47,613 bases of DNA from Bacteroidales bacterium (GCA_004554665.1 SFKY01000010.1:1-47613); one strand, 5' to 3'. Shown: positions 1-8,890, counted from the stretch's first letter. Made by a program: numbers and translations. Notes: generated by a model from the letters alone, not told the origin.

Positions 1-200
1 ATCCTCATAAAAACAAATAGCACAATTGTAAAAGCCGTTACAAGACAACGTATTACGCCATTTGGAGACACATATCAAACCCATAGTGAAACATTGGCAA
101 CGTGGGGGCTAACCACGTTCGTTACAAGCTATACAAGCCTATCCTCGGTGGTCGTGAAACACAACACCACACTTATTTATACAAAATCTATTTTAACCCC

Positions 201-266
201 TAAAGATGGCAGTTATCCTACGTAAACGTCACGTTTAGCTGACCTAAATGCCATGATTAGGATTCT
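201..266. repeat. Family B 22-bp near-palindrome array, three units
   Basis: Three consecutive 22-bp units begin at 201, 223 and 245, each starting TAAA. The middle unit is the clearest dyad (TAAACGTcACGTTTA). The same unit type with the same pitch recurs near 10600, 24221 and 38806. The array lies upstream of the YfhO-type gene. I recognise nothing else in positions 1-361 apart from AT-rich sequence. Function unknown; it could be a protein-binding array or a family of small hairpins. Confidence 0.6.
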
Positions 267-361
267 ATTTGTATCGTTTAGCACAACGCGATGTGTCCGC
301 TATTTCTTCATCCCTTGATAAAAAACTTCTGTTTTTCCTTTTAATTGCGCCCGAATTGCAC

Positions 362-369
362 TATCTTTG
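362..369 (+). promoter_or_regulatory. Bacteroidetes -7 promoter box for the YfhO-type gene
   Basis: TATCTTTG matches the Bacteroidetes primary sigma -7 consensus TAnnTTTG and is followed by C. It lies 21 nt before the ATG at 391, giving a leader of about 18 nt. I could not find a convincing -33 TTTG at the usual distance. Confidence 0.6.
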
Positions 370-390
370 CATAAAATTAATGACTTACCG

Positions 391-2883
391 ATGGAAATAC
401 TAAAGAAATACTGGGCCGACGCGGCGGCCATTGTGTTGTTTGTGGTAATCTCTTTTGCCTATTTCATGCCTGCCGACCTCGAGGGGCGCATCCTTTATAG
501 GCATGATTCCTCTGCCGGAAGAGGAGCAGGCCAAGAGCAGACCGAATACCATGCCCGGACGGGCCAGATGAGCCGATGGACCAATGCCACATTCGGCGGC
601 ATGCCCACGTACCAGACTGCCCCCTCGTACACCAGTACCAACAGTCTGTCCAAGGTGATGGATGCCTACCACCTATGGCTGCCCGAAAATGTATGGTACG
701 TCTTTGCCTACCTGTTGGGATTCTATATTCTGCTGCGGGCGTTCGATTTCCGCAAGTCGCTGGCTGCCTTGGGGTCCATCTTGTGGGCGTTCTCCTCGTA
801 TTTCTTTATCATCATTGCTGCCGGACATATCTGGAAAGTCATGGCACTGGCCTATCTGCCACCCATGATTGCGGGTGTGGTGATGGCCTACCGCGGCAAG
901 TGGCTCTGGGGACTTATCCTCACAGCGGTTTTCACAGCTTTTGAGGTGAAAGCCAACCACATCCAGATGACCTATTACTATCTCTTCATCATCCTGCTGA
1001 TGGTGATCGCTTTCTTAGTAGAGGCGATACGCCGCCGGGAGCTTGCCCGCTTCGCCAAGGCCACAGCTGTGTGCGCGGCAGGTGCGGCCATTGGCGTATG
1101 CATCAACCTGAGCAACCTGTACCACACTTGGCAATACGGCCAGGAAAGTATGCGCGGCAAGAGCGAACTGGTCAAGAAGAATGCTGCCAACCAGACCAGC
1201 AGCGGTCTGGACCGCGACTACATCACGCAATGGAGCTACGGCATCGACGAGACATGGACACTGCTCATCCCCAATGCCAAAGGAGGAGCCTCTGTGTCGC
1301 TGGCTGCCAACGAGACAGCAATGGAAAAAGCCAATCCGGAGTTCATACCGGTTTACCAACAGCTCGGACAATACTGGGGAGACCAGCCCGGCACCAGCGG
1401 CCCAGTATATGTAGGCGCGTTTGTCATGATGCTTTTCATCCTCGGACTGTTCATCGTGAAAGGGCCGATGAAGTGGGCATTGCTGGCAGCCACTATCCTC
1501 TCCATATTGCTGTCGTGGGGGCGCAACTTCATGCCGTTCACCGACTTCTTCTTGGACTATATCCCCCTCTATGCCAAGTTCCGTACCGTGGCCTCGATAT
1601 TGGTCATTGCAGAGTTTACCATCCCGCTGCTGGCCATGATGGCCCTCAAGCGCATCGTGGATGAGCCGCAACTGCTGACAGCCAAAATCAAGTGGGTGTA
1701 TGTAAGTTTCGGTCTCACGGCCGGCTTCTGCCTGCTGTTTGCACTCATGCCGTCAGTCTTCTTCTCCACTTTTGTGTCGGCGTCCGAGGTCGCCGCTCTC
1801 AGGCAGTTGCCTGCAGAGTACCAGGGAGCCATCATCAGCAACCTCACCGAGATGAGGCAAGCCGTATTCTCGGCCGACTGCTGGCGCTCGTTCTGGATTA
1901 TCCTCGTGGGAGCCTTCTGCCTGTTGCTGTACAAGGCTCAGAAACTGAAGACTGAATACATGGTGGGTGCCATCGCCCTCCTCTGCCTGACAGACATGTG
2001 GACGGTGAACAAGAGGTACCTCAACGATGACATGTTCGTGGAGAAGAGCATCCGCGAAGCACCCCAGCCCATGACGGCCACCGACCAACAGATATTGCAG
2101 GACAAGAGTCTGGACTACAGAGTCCTCAATCTTGCCACCAACACTTTCAACGAGAACGAGACTTCTTATTACCACAAGAGCATTGGAGGTTACCACGCAG
2201 CCAAGTTGCGCCGCTACCAGGAAATGATAGAGGCTTACATTAGTCCACAGATGTCAAAGATTCTCCCTGCAGTAAGCAATGCTGCCGGCGACATGACCAA
2301 AATCAACGGCGACTCCATATATCCTGTGCTCAACATGCTCAATACCAAGTACATCATCGTACCGCTGCAGGACAACCAGACCGTACCGCTGCTCAATCCG
2401 TATGCCTACGGCAACGCATGGTTCGTGGACCGCCTCACGTATGCTGCCAATGCCAATGAGGAGCTGGACCGCGTGGGACGAATCGACTTGCGGCACGAAG
2501 CCGTGGCCGATGCCAAGTTCAAGAACGCACTGGGCGACGCTGCCATACAGAGCGGCAACTCGGTGGTGAAGCTCACCGCCTATGAACCCAACCAACTATC
2601 GTACGATGTAGAGAGCGACAAGGGAGGCGTATTGGTCTTCTCCGAGGTCTACTATCCAGGTTGGACTGCCACCATCGACGGCCAACCTGTCGAGGTGGGC
2701 AGGGTCAACTACATCTTACGCGCCATCCACATCGCGCCGGGTAGCCACAAAGTGGTGCTGAGCTTCTTCCCGAAGAGTGTCAAGACCACCGAGACCGTGG
2801 CGTATATCGCCTACGCCATCCTGCTGCTCATCATCCTCCTCGGCATATATGTGTCGTGGAGGAAGAAGCAGGCTGTAAAGTAA
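391..2883 (+). CDS. YfhO-family polytopic membrane protein
   Basis: The product is 830 aa from the ATG at 391; an in-frame TTG at 367 is part of the promoter box and is not a likely start. It has about a dozen hydrophobic segments: one near residues 10-30, several between about 90 and 240, then a series from about 340 to 520, and a last one near 800-820. A soluble C-terminal domain (about residues 590-790) contains the motif SEVYYPGWTATIDG, which is typical of YfhO proteins. Family members resemble GT-C glycosyltransferases and are thought to work on lipid-linked sugars at the membrane. In Firmicutes YfhO is linked to lipoteichoic acid glycosylation, but the Bacteroidetes substrate is not known. 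The gene appears to be transcribed alone; REP-like hairpins follow its stop. Confidence 0.85.
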   Translation: MEILKKYWADAAAIVLFVVISFAYFMPADLEGRILYRHDSSAGRGAGQEQTEYHARTGQMSRWTNATFGGMPTYQTAPSYTSTNSLSKVMDAYHLWLPENVWYVFAYLLGFYILLRAFDFRKSLAALGSILWAFSSYFFIIIAAGHIWKVMALAYLPPMIAGVVMAYRGKWLWGLILTAVFTAFEVKANHIQMTYYYLFIILLMVIAFLVEAIRRRELARFAKATAVCAAGAAIGVCINLSNLYHTWQYGQESMRGKSELVKKNAANQTSSGLDRDYITQWSYGIDETWTLLIPNAKGGASVSLAANETAMEKANPEFIPVYQQLGQYWGDQPGTSGPVYVGAFVMMLFILGLFIVKGPMKWALLAATILSILLSWGRNFMPFTDFFLDYIPLYAKFRTVASILVIAEFTIPLLAMMALKRIVDEPQLLTAKIKWVYVSFGLTAGFCLLFALMPSVFFSTFVSASEVAALRQLPAEYQGAIISNLTEMRQAVFSADCWRSFWIILVGAFCLLLYKAQKLKTEYMVGAIALLCLTDMWTVNKRYLNDDMFVEKSIREAPQPMTATDQQILQDKSLDYRVLNLATNTFNENETSYYHKSIGGYHAAKLRRYQEMIEAYISPQMSKILPAVSNAAGDMTKINGDSIYPVLNMLNTKYIIVPLQDNQTVPLLNPYAYGNAWFVDRLTYAANANEELDRVGRIDLRHEAVADAKFKNALGDAAIQSGNSVVKLTAYEPNQLSYDVESDKGGVLVFSEVYYPGWTATIDGQPVEVGRVNYILRAIHIAPGSHKVVLSFFPKSVKTTETVAYIAYAILLLIILLGIYVSWRKKQAVK

Positions 2884-2892
2884 GGAAAGTAC

Positions 2893-2972
2893 AGCCTTCC
2901 AGGCTAAAATTTGGTAGTGATTCTACACCGAGGGCTTCGCCCCCGGCTACTGTAAGTAAAGCCTTTCAGGCT
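2893..2972. repeat. REP-like hairpin element, copy 1
   Basis: Two short palindromes, AGCCTTCCAGGCT (2893-2905) and AGCCTTTCAGGCT (2960-2972), flank a GC-rich hairpin, CCGAGGGC-TTC-GCCCCCGG (about 2928-2946). The layout matches the elements at 3092-3173 and 18831-18927. It sits between the YfhO-type gene and a HUH transposase gene, the usual setting of REP elements mobilised by RAYT-like enzymes. No gene is visible in the 350-bp gap. Confidence 0.6.
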
Positions 2973-3091
2973 TATGTAGCAGCATTTGCCTCACCTTACA
3001 ATACCGATATAGCAGGAACTACCGCATACAGCCCAAGGGGAAGCCATACTTGTTAGGGACAGCCGTATGAAGAAGCGCCATGCATAGCATA

Positions 3092-3173
3092 AGCCTGAAA
3101 GGCTATGCCCTGAGTAACCGGAGGCAACGCCCCCGGATTAAGCGACACTCACATTCCAATAGCCTGTAAGGCT
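3092..3173. repeat. REP-like hairpin element, copy 2
   Basis: AGCCTGAAAGGCT (3092-3104) and AGCCTGTAAGGCT (3161-3173) bracket GAGTAACCGGAGGCAACGCC and CCCGG (3112-3136). The core GTAACCGn(2)GGCAACGCC also appears in the copy near 18855-18886, and AGCCTGTAAGGCT is identical there. This copy lies only 60 bp upstream of the transposase gene. Confidence 0.65.
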
Positions 3174-3232
3174 GTACATGCACATAACAGGAACTATCGA
3201 GCATAATTCATAGCCATCATCCTAAAATAAGT

Positions 3233-3683
3233 ATGAGCCACATTTGTCTTACATATCATATTGTTTGGAGGACCAAAAACAGCCGAAACACCATCTCGGA
3301 AAGCTACGAGCGCAATTTGTACGCATATATTGTAGGTATGGCCAAGGAAAAACAATGCTATATATACCGCATCAACTCCATGCCCGACCATCTTCACATG
3401 TGTGTCGAAATCCACCCCACAATCGCTGTCAGCCAGTTTGTCCGTATTATCAAACAAGAAACTTCCAAATGGATAAAAGAGCATCCTGAATGGTTTCCTT
3501 TGTTCGACGGATGGGGCAACGGCTATGCTGTATTCACCTATTCTTTCAAAGAGCGCAACAGGGTTATTGAATATATTAGGAACCAAAAAAAGCCATCATC
3601 ACCTAGTCTCTTTCAAAGAAGAATACGAACGGCTTCTTGAAGAGTTTGGGGTTGACCCCACAAAAGACTTATTATTGCAATAA
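3233..3683 (+). pseudogene. IS200-like HUH (Y1) transposase, RAYT-type, frameshifted near the 3' end
   Basis: The readable frame from the ATG at 3233 stops at 3640 (135 aa). It has the Y1 transposase fold signatures: LTYHIVWRTK at the N-terminus, the metal-binding HUH motif in MPDHLHM (about residues 49-55), and the C-terminal EYIRNQ containing the likely catalytic tyrosine. After NQKK the frame is lost. Removing one A from the A7 run at 3585-3591 restores the family-typical NQKSHH...SFKEEYERLLEEFG and runs to TAA at 3681-3683 (149 aa, normal length). The gene is therefore either a recent pseudogene, a gene rescued by transcriptional slippage on A7, or a base-call error. REP-like hairpins lie just upstream and no terminal IS structure is obvious, so a RAYT-like housekeeper of REP elements fits better than a full IS. 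Confidence 0.75.
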
Positions 3684-3715
3684 AAGAAAACAACAAAAAC
3701 ATCCATACCTCCCCA

Positions 3716-6556
3716 ATGAAAAAACTATTGTCACTGCCGCCCAATCTTGTGGGCTGTTTTCACGAGATAACCGGTTATTCCACCAACGAATGGTTTTGCA
3801 CCAACGACCCCGTAGGCCGCAAGCTCGGATCGGGCGGCGGGTCGGCTTGGCTGCTGAACGCCTGTTACGAAGCCGAAGGCAACGGACGCTCCTTCGACGA
3901 GTGGCTTGCCGCCGACAAGCGATTGCTCTTGCACGCCGGAGGCCAGAGTCGCCGACTGCCGGCCTATGCCCCCTCGGGCAAAGTACTCACTCCCATCCCC
4001 GTCTTTCGCTGGGAGCGAGGCCAACGGCTCTCGCAAGACCTGCTGTCCATACAGATTCCCCTCTATCAGCGCATCATGGAGCAGGCACCCGACACCCTGC
4101 GTACCATGATCGTGAGTGGCGACGTGTATATCCGTAGCACAGAGGCGCTGCAACCCATCCCCGATGCAGATGTAGTATGTTACGGATTATGGCTCGGTCC
4201 CGAAATCGCCAAGGATCATGGTGTCTTCGTGTCCTCACATCAGTCTCCCTCCGAACTGAAGTGCATGTTGCAGAAACCGTCGATGCAGACACTGGGCCAA
4301 TTACAGAAAGAGCATTTCTATCTCACCGACATAGGCGTGTGGCTGCTGTCAGACCGCGCCATCAAGGTGCTCATGGAGCGGTCTACCGACCACGGAGCCA
4401 TCACCAACTACGACCTGTACGGACAGTTCGGATGCTGTCTCGGCACCCATCCAATGATAGACGACCCCGAGGTACGCGACCTCCGCGTAGCCATCCTGCC
4501 CCTGCCGGGCGGCGAGTTTTACCACTTCGGCACCTCGCACGAGATTGTCTCTTCCACCTTGGCTATCCAGAATCTGGTCAACGACCAGCGCGAGATTATG
4601 CACCACTCGCTCAAGCCTCATCCATCGATGTTTGTGCAAAACTCGGAGATATGGATCAAGATACAGGAGCACAACCAGAACCTGTGGATCGAGAACAGCT
4701 GTGTGAGCGAGCACTGGCAGATAGCCCACGAGCACATCATCACCGGCGTGCCCGAAAACGCCTGGCACATCTCCTTGGCACCCGGCCAGTCTGTGGACAT
4801 GGTGCCCATTGGCGAAAGCCAATACGTGGTGCGCCCGTATGGCTACAACGATCTCTTCCGTGGTGCCCTTGCCGACCCCTCCACGCTGTATCTGGGGCAT
4901 CCTTTTGCCGATTGGGCGGCCGTGCGCGACATTCCCGTTGCCGACATTGTGGGAAATGACGACCTACAATCGGCCCGTATCTTCCCCGTGGTAGACAATG
5001 CCCACGATGCGGGCATCGTACTGCGCTGGATGCTCGGCGAACCCGACCTGCAAGGCGGTTGGCTGCTATGGCGCGAGGCCCGCAAGATGAGTGCAGATGA
5101 GATATCGGCACAGGCCAATCTGATCCGGCTCACTGCCCAGCGGCGCGAAAACCGGGCCAAGAACTGGCCTTTCCTGGCTCGCAACTATGCACACAGCGTG
5201 TTCTATCAGACAGACCTCGACGACGCGGCACACGAGTTTGCGGCCCATCACATCGCCGAGCCCTCACCGTTGCCGGAATCGGCCCAGCTGATGACCCGCA
5301 TCCACGATGCCATGTTCCGTGCCGAACTGGCCAAACTGCGTGGCAATGACGGCGAAGCCTACGAACAGCAAGCCTTCGGTCTGCTCCGGCAAGGCATCAC
5401 CGAGTCGGCCCTCGCCACCAAGCAGTCTCCCCGCATGTCGGTCTACAATGACCAGATAGTATGGGGGCGCAGTCCGGTGCGCATCGACATCGCCGGCGGT
5501 TGGACAGACACCCCACCCTTCTGCCTGATGGAGGGCGGCAGCGTCATCAACCTGGCCATCGAGCTCAACGGCCAGCCACCTCTACAGACCTATGTCAAGC
5601 CTTGCAGCGAGCCGCACATTATCCTCAGGAGCATAGACCTCGGAGCGGCCGAGACCATCAGCACCTACGACGAGCTGGCCGACTTCCACCACGTGGGCAG
5701 TCCATTCTCCATCCCCAAGGCAGCACTGGCGTTGGCCGGTTTCCTCCCTCGCTTCTCCAAGAACCATTATGCGTCGTTAGAGGCGCAGTTGCGCGATTTC
5801 GGCTGTGGCATCGAGGTCACCCTGCTCTCTGCCATCCCTGCCGGTTCGGGCTTAGGCACCAGCAGTCTGTTGGCCTCGACTGTACTGGGAGCGCTGAGCG
5901 ACTTTTGCGGACTGATGTGGGACAAGAGCGAGATAGGCCGACGCACACTGGTGCTCGAACAGTTGCTCACCACCGGAGGTGGATGGCAAGACCAACTGGG
6001 CGGACTGCTACAGGGCGTAAAACTGCTACAGACCGAAAAGGGATTCGACCAGAATCCTATCGTGCGGTGGCTCCCTACATCGCTCTTCACGCAACCCGAG
6101 TACCGGGCCTGCCACCTATTATATTATACGGGCATCACCCGCACGGCCAAGACCATCCTTGCCGAGATTGTCAGACGCATGTTCCTCAATCATCATGACG
6201 AACTGGCACTGCTCCGGGAGATGAAGGGCCACACGATGGATATGTTTGAAGCCATACAGCGCGAGAACTTCACCGAGATGGGTACGCTGGTACGCCGCAC
6301 ATGGGCACAAAACCAGCTGCTCGACAGTGGCACCAACCCCCAAGAGGTGCAGCACCTCACCCAGCTCATCGACGACCTCTGTCTCGGCTACAAACTGCCC
6401 GGTGCGGGCGGTGGCGGCTATCTCTACATGATAGCCAAAGACCCGGAGGCTGCCGTCCGCATCAAGCATATCCTGACGCATAACCGGCTCAACCCCAATG
6501 CCCGCTTCGTGGACATGTCGCTGAGCGACAAGGGACTGCAAGTAAGCAGAAGCTAA
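3716..6556 (+). CDS. fkp: Bifunctional L-fucokinase / L-fucose-1-phosphate guanylyltransferase
   Basis: The product is 946 aa, the length expected for Bacteroides Fkp. The N-terminal half is the GDP-fucose pyrophosphorylase; it carries the glycine-rich LGSGGGSAWLL (about residues 37-47) and LHAGGQSRRLPAYAPSGK (about 79-96), which bind GTP and the sugar phosphate. The C-terminal third is a GHMP kinase with GGWTDTPPF (about 590), the ATP-binding PAGSGLGTSS (about 708-717) and KLPGAGGGGY near 897. The enzyme converts L-fucose and ATP to fucose-1-phosphate, then with GTP to GDP-fucose in the cytoplasm. In Bacteroides this feeds fucosylation of capsule and surface glycoproteins. No fucose permease or fucosyltransferase is adjacent. 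A hairpin follows the stop. Confidence 0.95.
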   Translation: MKKLLSLPPNLVGCFHEITGYSTNEWFCTNDPVGRKLGSGGGSAWLLNACYEAEGNGRSFDEWLAADKRLLLHAGGQSRRLPAYAPSGKVLTPIPVFRWERGQRLSQDLLSIQIPLYQRIMEQAPDTLRTMIVSGDVYIRSTEALQPIPDADVVCYGLWLGPEIAKDHGVFVSSHQSPSELKCMLQKPSMQTLGQLQKEHFYLTDIGVWLLSDRAIKVLMERSTDHGAITNYDLYGQFGCCLGTHPMIDDPEVRDLRVAILPLPGGEFYHFGTSHEIVSSTLAIQNLVNDQREIMHHSLKPHPSMFVQNSEIWIKIQEHNQNLWIENSCVSEHWQIAHEHIITGVPENAWHISLAPGQSVDMVPIGESQYVVRPYGYNDLFRGALADPSTLYLGHPFADWAAVRDIPVADIVGNDDLQSARIFPVVDNAHDAGIVLRWMLGEPDLQGGWLLWREARKMSADEISAQANLIRLTAQRRENRAKNWPFLARNYAHSVFYQTDLDDAAHEFAAHHIAEPSPLPESAQLMTRIHDAMFRAELAKLRGNDGEAYEQQAFGLLRQGITESALATKQSPRMSVYNDQIVWGRSPVRIDIAGGWTDTPPFCLMEGGSVINLAIELNGQPPLQTYVKPCSEPHIILRSIDLGAAETISTYDELADFHHVGSPFSIPKAALALAGFLPRFSKNHYASLEAQLRDFGCGIEVTLLSAIPAGSGLGTSSLLASTVLGALSDFCGLMWDKSEIGRRTLVLEQLLTTGGGWQDQLGGLLQGVKLLQTEKGFDQNPIVRWLPTSLFTQPEYRACHLLYYTGITRTAKTILAEIVRRMFLNHHDELALLREMKGHTMDMFEAIQRENFTEMGTLVRRTWAQNQLLDSGTNPQEVQHLTQLIDDLCLGYKLPGAGGGGYLYMIAKDPEAAVRIKHILTHNRLNPNARFVDMSLSDKGLQVSRS

Positions 6557-6577
6557 GACTTTTAATTCATAACCAAG

Positions 6578-6616
6578 AATTCATAATTCATAATTGTGAA
6601 TAGTGAATTATGAATT
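6578..6616. other. AT-rich hairpin after fkp
   Basis: A 13-bp perfect inverted repeat, AATTCATAATTCA / TGAATTATGAATT, surrounds a 13-nt loop and begins 21 nt after the fkp stop. There is no following U-run, so it may be an mRNA 3'-end stabiliser or a dispersed hairpin rather than an intrinsic terminator. Confidence 0.5.
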
Positions 6617-6649
6617 AAGAAAAGGTGACGGTTACTCACCGTCCAGCAG

Positions 6650-6737
6650 TTGCCGTACGCCCGTATCGCAATTGCCATACGGGCGTATCGCAACTGCCAT
6701 ACGGTCGAACGGCAATTGGTGTACGGTGTACAAATGC
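6650..6737. repeat. Family A 22-bp near-palindrome array, four units
   Basis: Four units of exactly 22 bp start at 6650, 6672, 6694 and 6716. The best unit has the dyad TTGC-1-ATACG-2-CGTAT-1-GCAA. Units differ at several bases while keeping the pitch. The segment just before (6628-6649) holds another small dyad, ACGGT-5-ACCGT, and may be a decayed fifth unit. The same family recurs at 18533. The array lies between fkp and typA, where no gene is visible over about 325 bp. Confidence 0.7.
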
Positions 6738-6846
6738 CCTTTTTGGCCACAGCAAGAAGCATGACGGGGGCGACACTCGGGCGTGAATAATCTATGTCTC
6801 AACGCCATTTCCTTTTCATTTCTTCGTTTGTTACATGGAATTTGTG

Positions 6847-6854
6847 TAACTTTG
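6847..6854 (+). promoter_or_regulatory. -7 promoter box for typA
   Basis: TAACTTTG followed by C fits the Bacteroidetes -7 consensus, 28 nt before the typA ATG. A TTTG at 6827-6830 could be the -33 element, although the 16-bp spacing is somewhat short. Confidence 0.7.
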
Positions 6855-6882
6855 CACCGCAAAAACTATATAGATATCACAG

Positions 6883-8688
6883 ATGCAAGACATTAGGAAC
6901 ATTGCGGTTATCGCACATGTGGACCACGGCAAGACCACACTGGTAGACAAGATGATGCTCGCCGGCAAACTCTTCCGTGAAGGACAGGATAACAGTGGCG
7001 AAGTGCTCGACGCCAACGATCTGGAGCGCGAGCGGGGAATCACGATACTTTCCAAAAACGTTTCCATCAACTGGAAAGGAGTTAAGATTAACATTCTCGA
7101 CACACCCGGCCACTCCGACTTCGGTGGCGAAGTGGAGCGCGTGCTCAACATGGCCGACGGCTGTCTGCTGCTCGTCGATGCCTTTGAGGGACCGATGCCG
7201 CAGACACGATTTGTCTTGCAGAAGGCGTTGCAGCTCGGACTGAAGCCTATCGTTGTGGTGAACAAGGTAGACAAGCCCAACTGTCGCCCGGAACAAGTCT
7301 ATGAGATGGTGTTTGACCTGATGTGCGACCTCAATGCCACCGAGGACCAGTTGGACTTCCCCGTGGTCTACGGTTCGGCCAAGAACGGCTGGATGGGTGA
7401 GGACTGGAAGACGCCGACCGACAACATCGAATATCTGCTCGACGAGATTATAGACAAGATTCCGGCTCCGCGCCAGATAGAGGGCTCGCCCCAGATGCTT
7501 ATCACCTCGCTCGATTATAGCAACTATACCGGGCGCATTGCCGTGGGACGCATCCACCGCGGCAGTCTGAAGGAAGGCATGAATGTCACCATCTGTCACC
7601 GCGACGGCAGTCAGGAAAAGACCCGTATCAAGGAGCTCCACACCTTTGAGGGCATGGGGCACAAGAAGACGAGTGAGGCTGTGGAGTCTGGTGACATCTG
7701 TGCGGTGATCGGGCTGGACCGTTTCGAGATCGGAGACACCATCTCCGACTTCGAGAATCCAGAGCCCCTGCCGCCCATCGCCATAGACGAGCCCACCATG
7801 AGCATGCTCTTCACCATCAACGACAGTCCCTTCTTCGGACGTGAGGGCAAATACTGCACTTCGCGCCACATCGGCGACCGTCTGCAGAAAGAGCTGGAGA
7901 AGAATCTGGCGCTCCGTGTCGACATGCTTGAGGGCTATACCGACCGCTGGATAGTCAGCGGCCGAGGCGTGCTGCACCTGAGCGTGCTCATCGAGACCAT
8001 GCGCCGTGAGGGGTATGAGCTTCAGGTGGGCCAGCCGCAGGTGATATACAAGGAAATAGACGGCGTGAAATGTGAACCGATAGAAGAACTGACTATCAAC
8101 GTGCCGCAGGACTTCTCCAGCAAGATGATCGACATGGTGACCCGCCGCAAGGGCGACCTGCTGGGCATGGACACAGAGGGCGACCGCGTGAATATCCAGT
8201 TCGAGATTCCCTCGCGAGGCATCATCGGCCTCCGCACCAATGTCCTCACGGCTTCGCAGGGCGAGGCCATCATGGCGCACCGCTTCAAGGACTACCAGCC
8301 GTTCAAGGGCGAGATTGTCCGCCGCACCAACGGTTCGATGATTGCACTGGAGACGGGCACAGCCTATGCCTACTCTATCGACAAGTTGCAGGACCGCGGC
8401 AAGTTCTTCATCGATCCGGGCGACGAGGTGTATGCCGGACAGGTTGTGGGTGAGCATGTGCACGACAACGACTTGGTCATCAACGTCACCAAGGCCAAGC
8501 AGCTGACCAATGTGCGCGCAAGCGGAAGCGATGAGAAGGCACGCGTAATCCCCAAGACCGAGATGAGTCTGGAGGAGTGTCTGGAGTATATCAAGGGCGA
8601 TGAATATGTAGAGGTTACACCCAAGAATATGCGCATGCGCAAGATACTGCTCGACCATCTGGAGCGCAAGCGTGCAGGTAAGGAGTAA
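6883..8688 (+). CDS. typA: Translational GTPase TypA/BipA
   Basis: The product is 601 aa, usual for the family. The G domain is clear: P-loop AHVDHGKTTL (residues 10-19), switch I RGITI (about 50), DTPGH (about 72) and NKVD (about 126-129). These are followed by EF-G-like domains II, III and V and the TypA-specific C-terminal region ending in a basic tail. TypA binds the ribosome in a GTP-dependent way and helps 50S assembly and growth under stress or cold. It has its own promoter and a strong terminator, so it is probably monocistronic. Confidence 0.96.
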   Translation: MQDIRNIAVIAHVDHGKTTLVDKMMLAGKLFREGQDNSGEVLDANDLERERGITILSKNVSINWKGVKINILDTPGHSDFGGEVERVLNMADGCLLLVDAFEGPMPQTRFVLQKALQLGLKPIVVVNKVDKPNCRPEQVYEMVFDLMCDLNATEDQLDFPVVYGSAKNGWMGEDWKTPTDNIEYLLDEIIDKIPAPRQIEGSPQMLITSLDYSNYTGRIAVGRIHRGSLKEGMNVTICHRDGSQEKTRIKELHTFEGMGHKKTSEAVESGDICAVIGLDRFEIGDTISDFENPEPLPPIAIDEPTMSMLFTINDSPFFGREGKYCTSRHIGDRLQKELEKNLALRVDMLEGYTDRWIVSGRGVLHLSVLIETMRREGYELQVGQPQVIYKEIDGVKCEPIEELTINVPQDFSSKMIDMVTRRKGDLLGMDTEGDRVNIQFEIPSRGIIGLRTNVLTASQGEAIMAHRFKDYQPFKGEIVRRTNGSMIALETGTAYAYSIDKLQDRGKFFIDPGDEVYAGQVVGEHVHDNDLVINVTKAKQLTNVRASGSDEKARVIPKTEMSLEECLEYIKGDEYVEVTPKNMRMRKILLDHLERKRAGKE

Positions 8689-8707
8689 CACTACTTACAG
8701 ATAACGG

Positions 8708-8783
8708 CGGGGAGCAAGACGATAGGGTGCGTAGACCACAGTGTTTACCATTGGCACATATCGCCTTGCTCCCCGTTTTTTTT
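8708..8783 (+). terminator. Intrinsic terminator of typA with a long structured loop
   Basis: CGGGGAGCAAG (8708-8718) pairs with CTTGCTCCCCG (8765-8775). The stem extends through CGATA/TATCG after one A-C mismatch and is followed by eight T residues (8776-8783). The loop of about 35 nt is unusually long for a terminator and holds further short complementary blocks (GTGC/GCAC, CCA/TGG). Confidence 0.8.
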
Positions 8784-8829
8784 ATAGAGCAGGATGGCGA
8801 AAATTCAGTTTTTCTACAAAATCTGGACT

Positions 8830-8837
8830 TACTTTTG
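8830..8837 (+). promoter_or_regulatory. -7 promoter box upstream of the response-regulator remnant
   Basis: TACTTTTG matches TAnnTTTG and lies 53 nt before the ATG at 8891. The promoter appears intact although the gene it serves is truncated. Confidence 0.5.
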
Positions 8838-8890
8838 CGGCGAGGTGACGGTTGCTGCATCACCCTAAGTATCCAACAACAGGTGGAATC

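Noticed and set aside
3584..3610. Programmed -1 ribosomal frameshift at A-AAA-AAG in the transposase gene
   Set aside because: The -1 frame reaches TAG after four codons; only a +1 or -2 change restores the conserved C-terminus.
6650..6737. CRISPR array
   Set aside because: Units are contiguous 22-mers that diverge from each other, without unique spacers, and no cas genes are near.
6877..8691. A minus-strand open frame of about 600 codons opposite typA
   Set aside because: It mirrors typA almost end to end; the typA product has all GTPase motifs and this frame has none.
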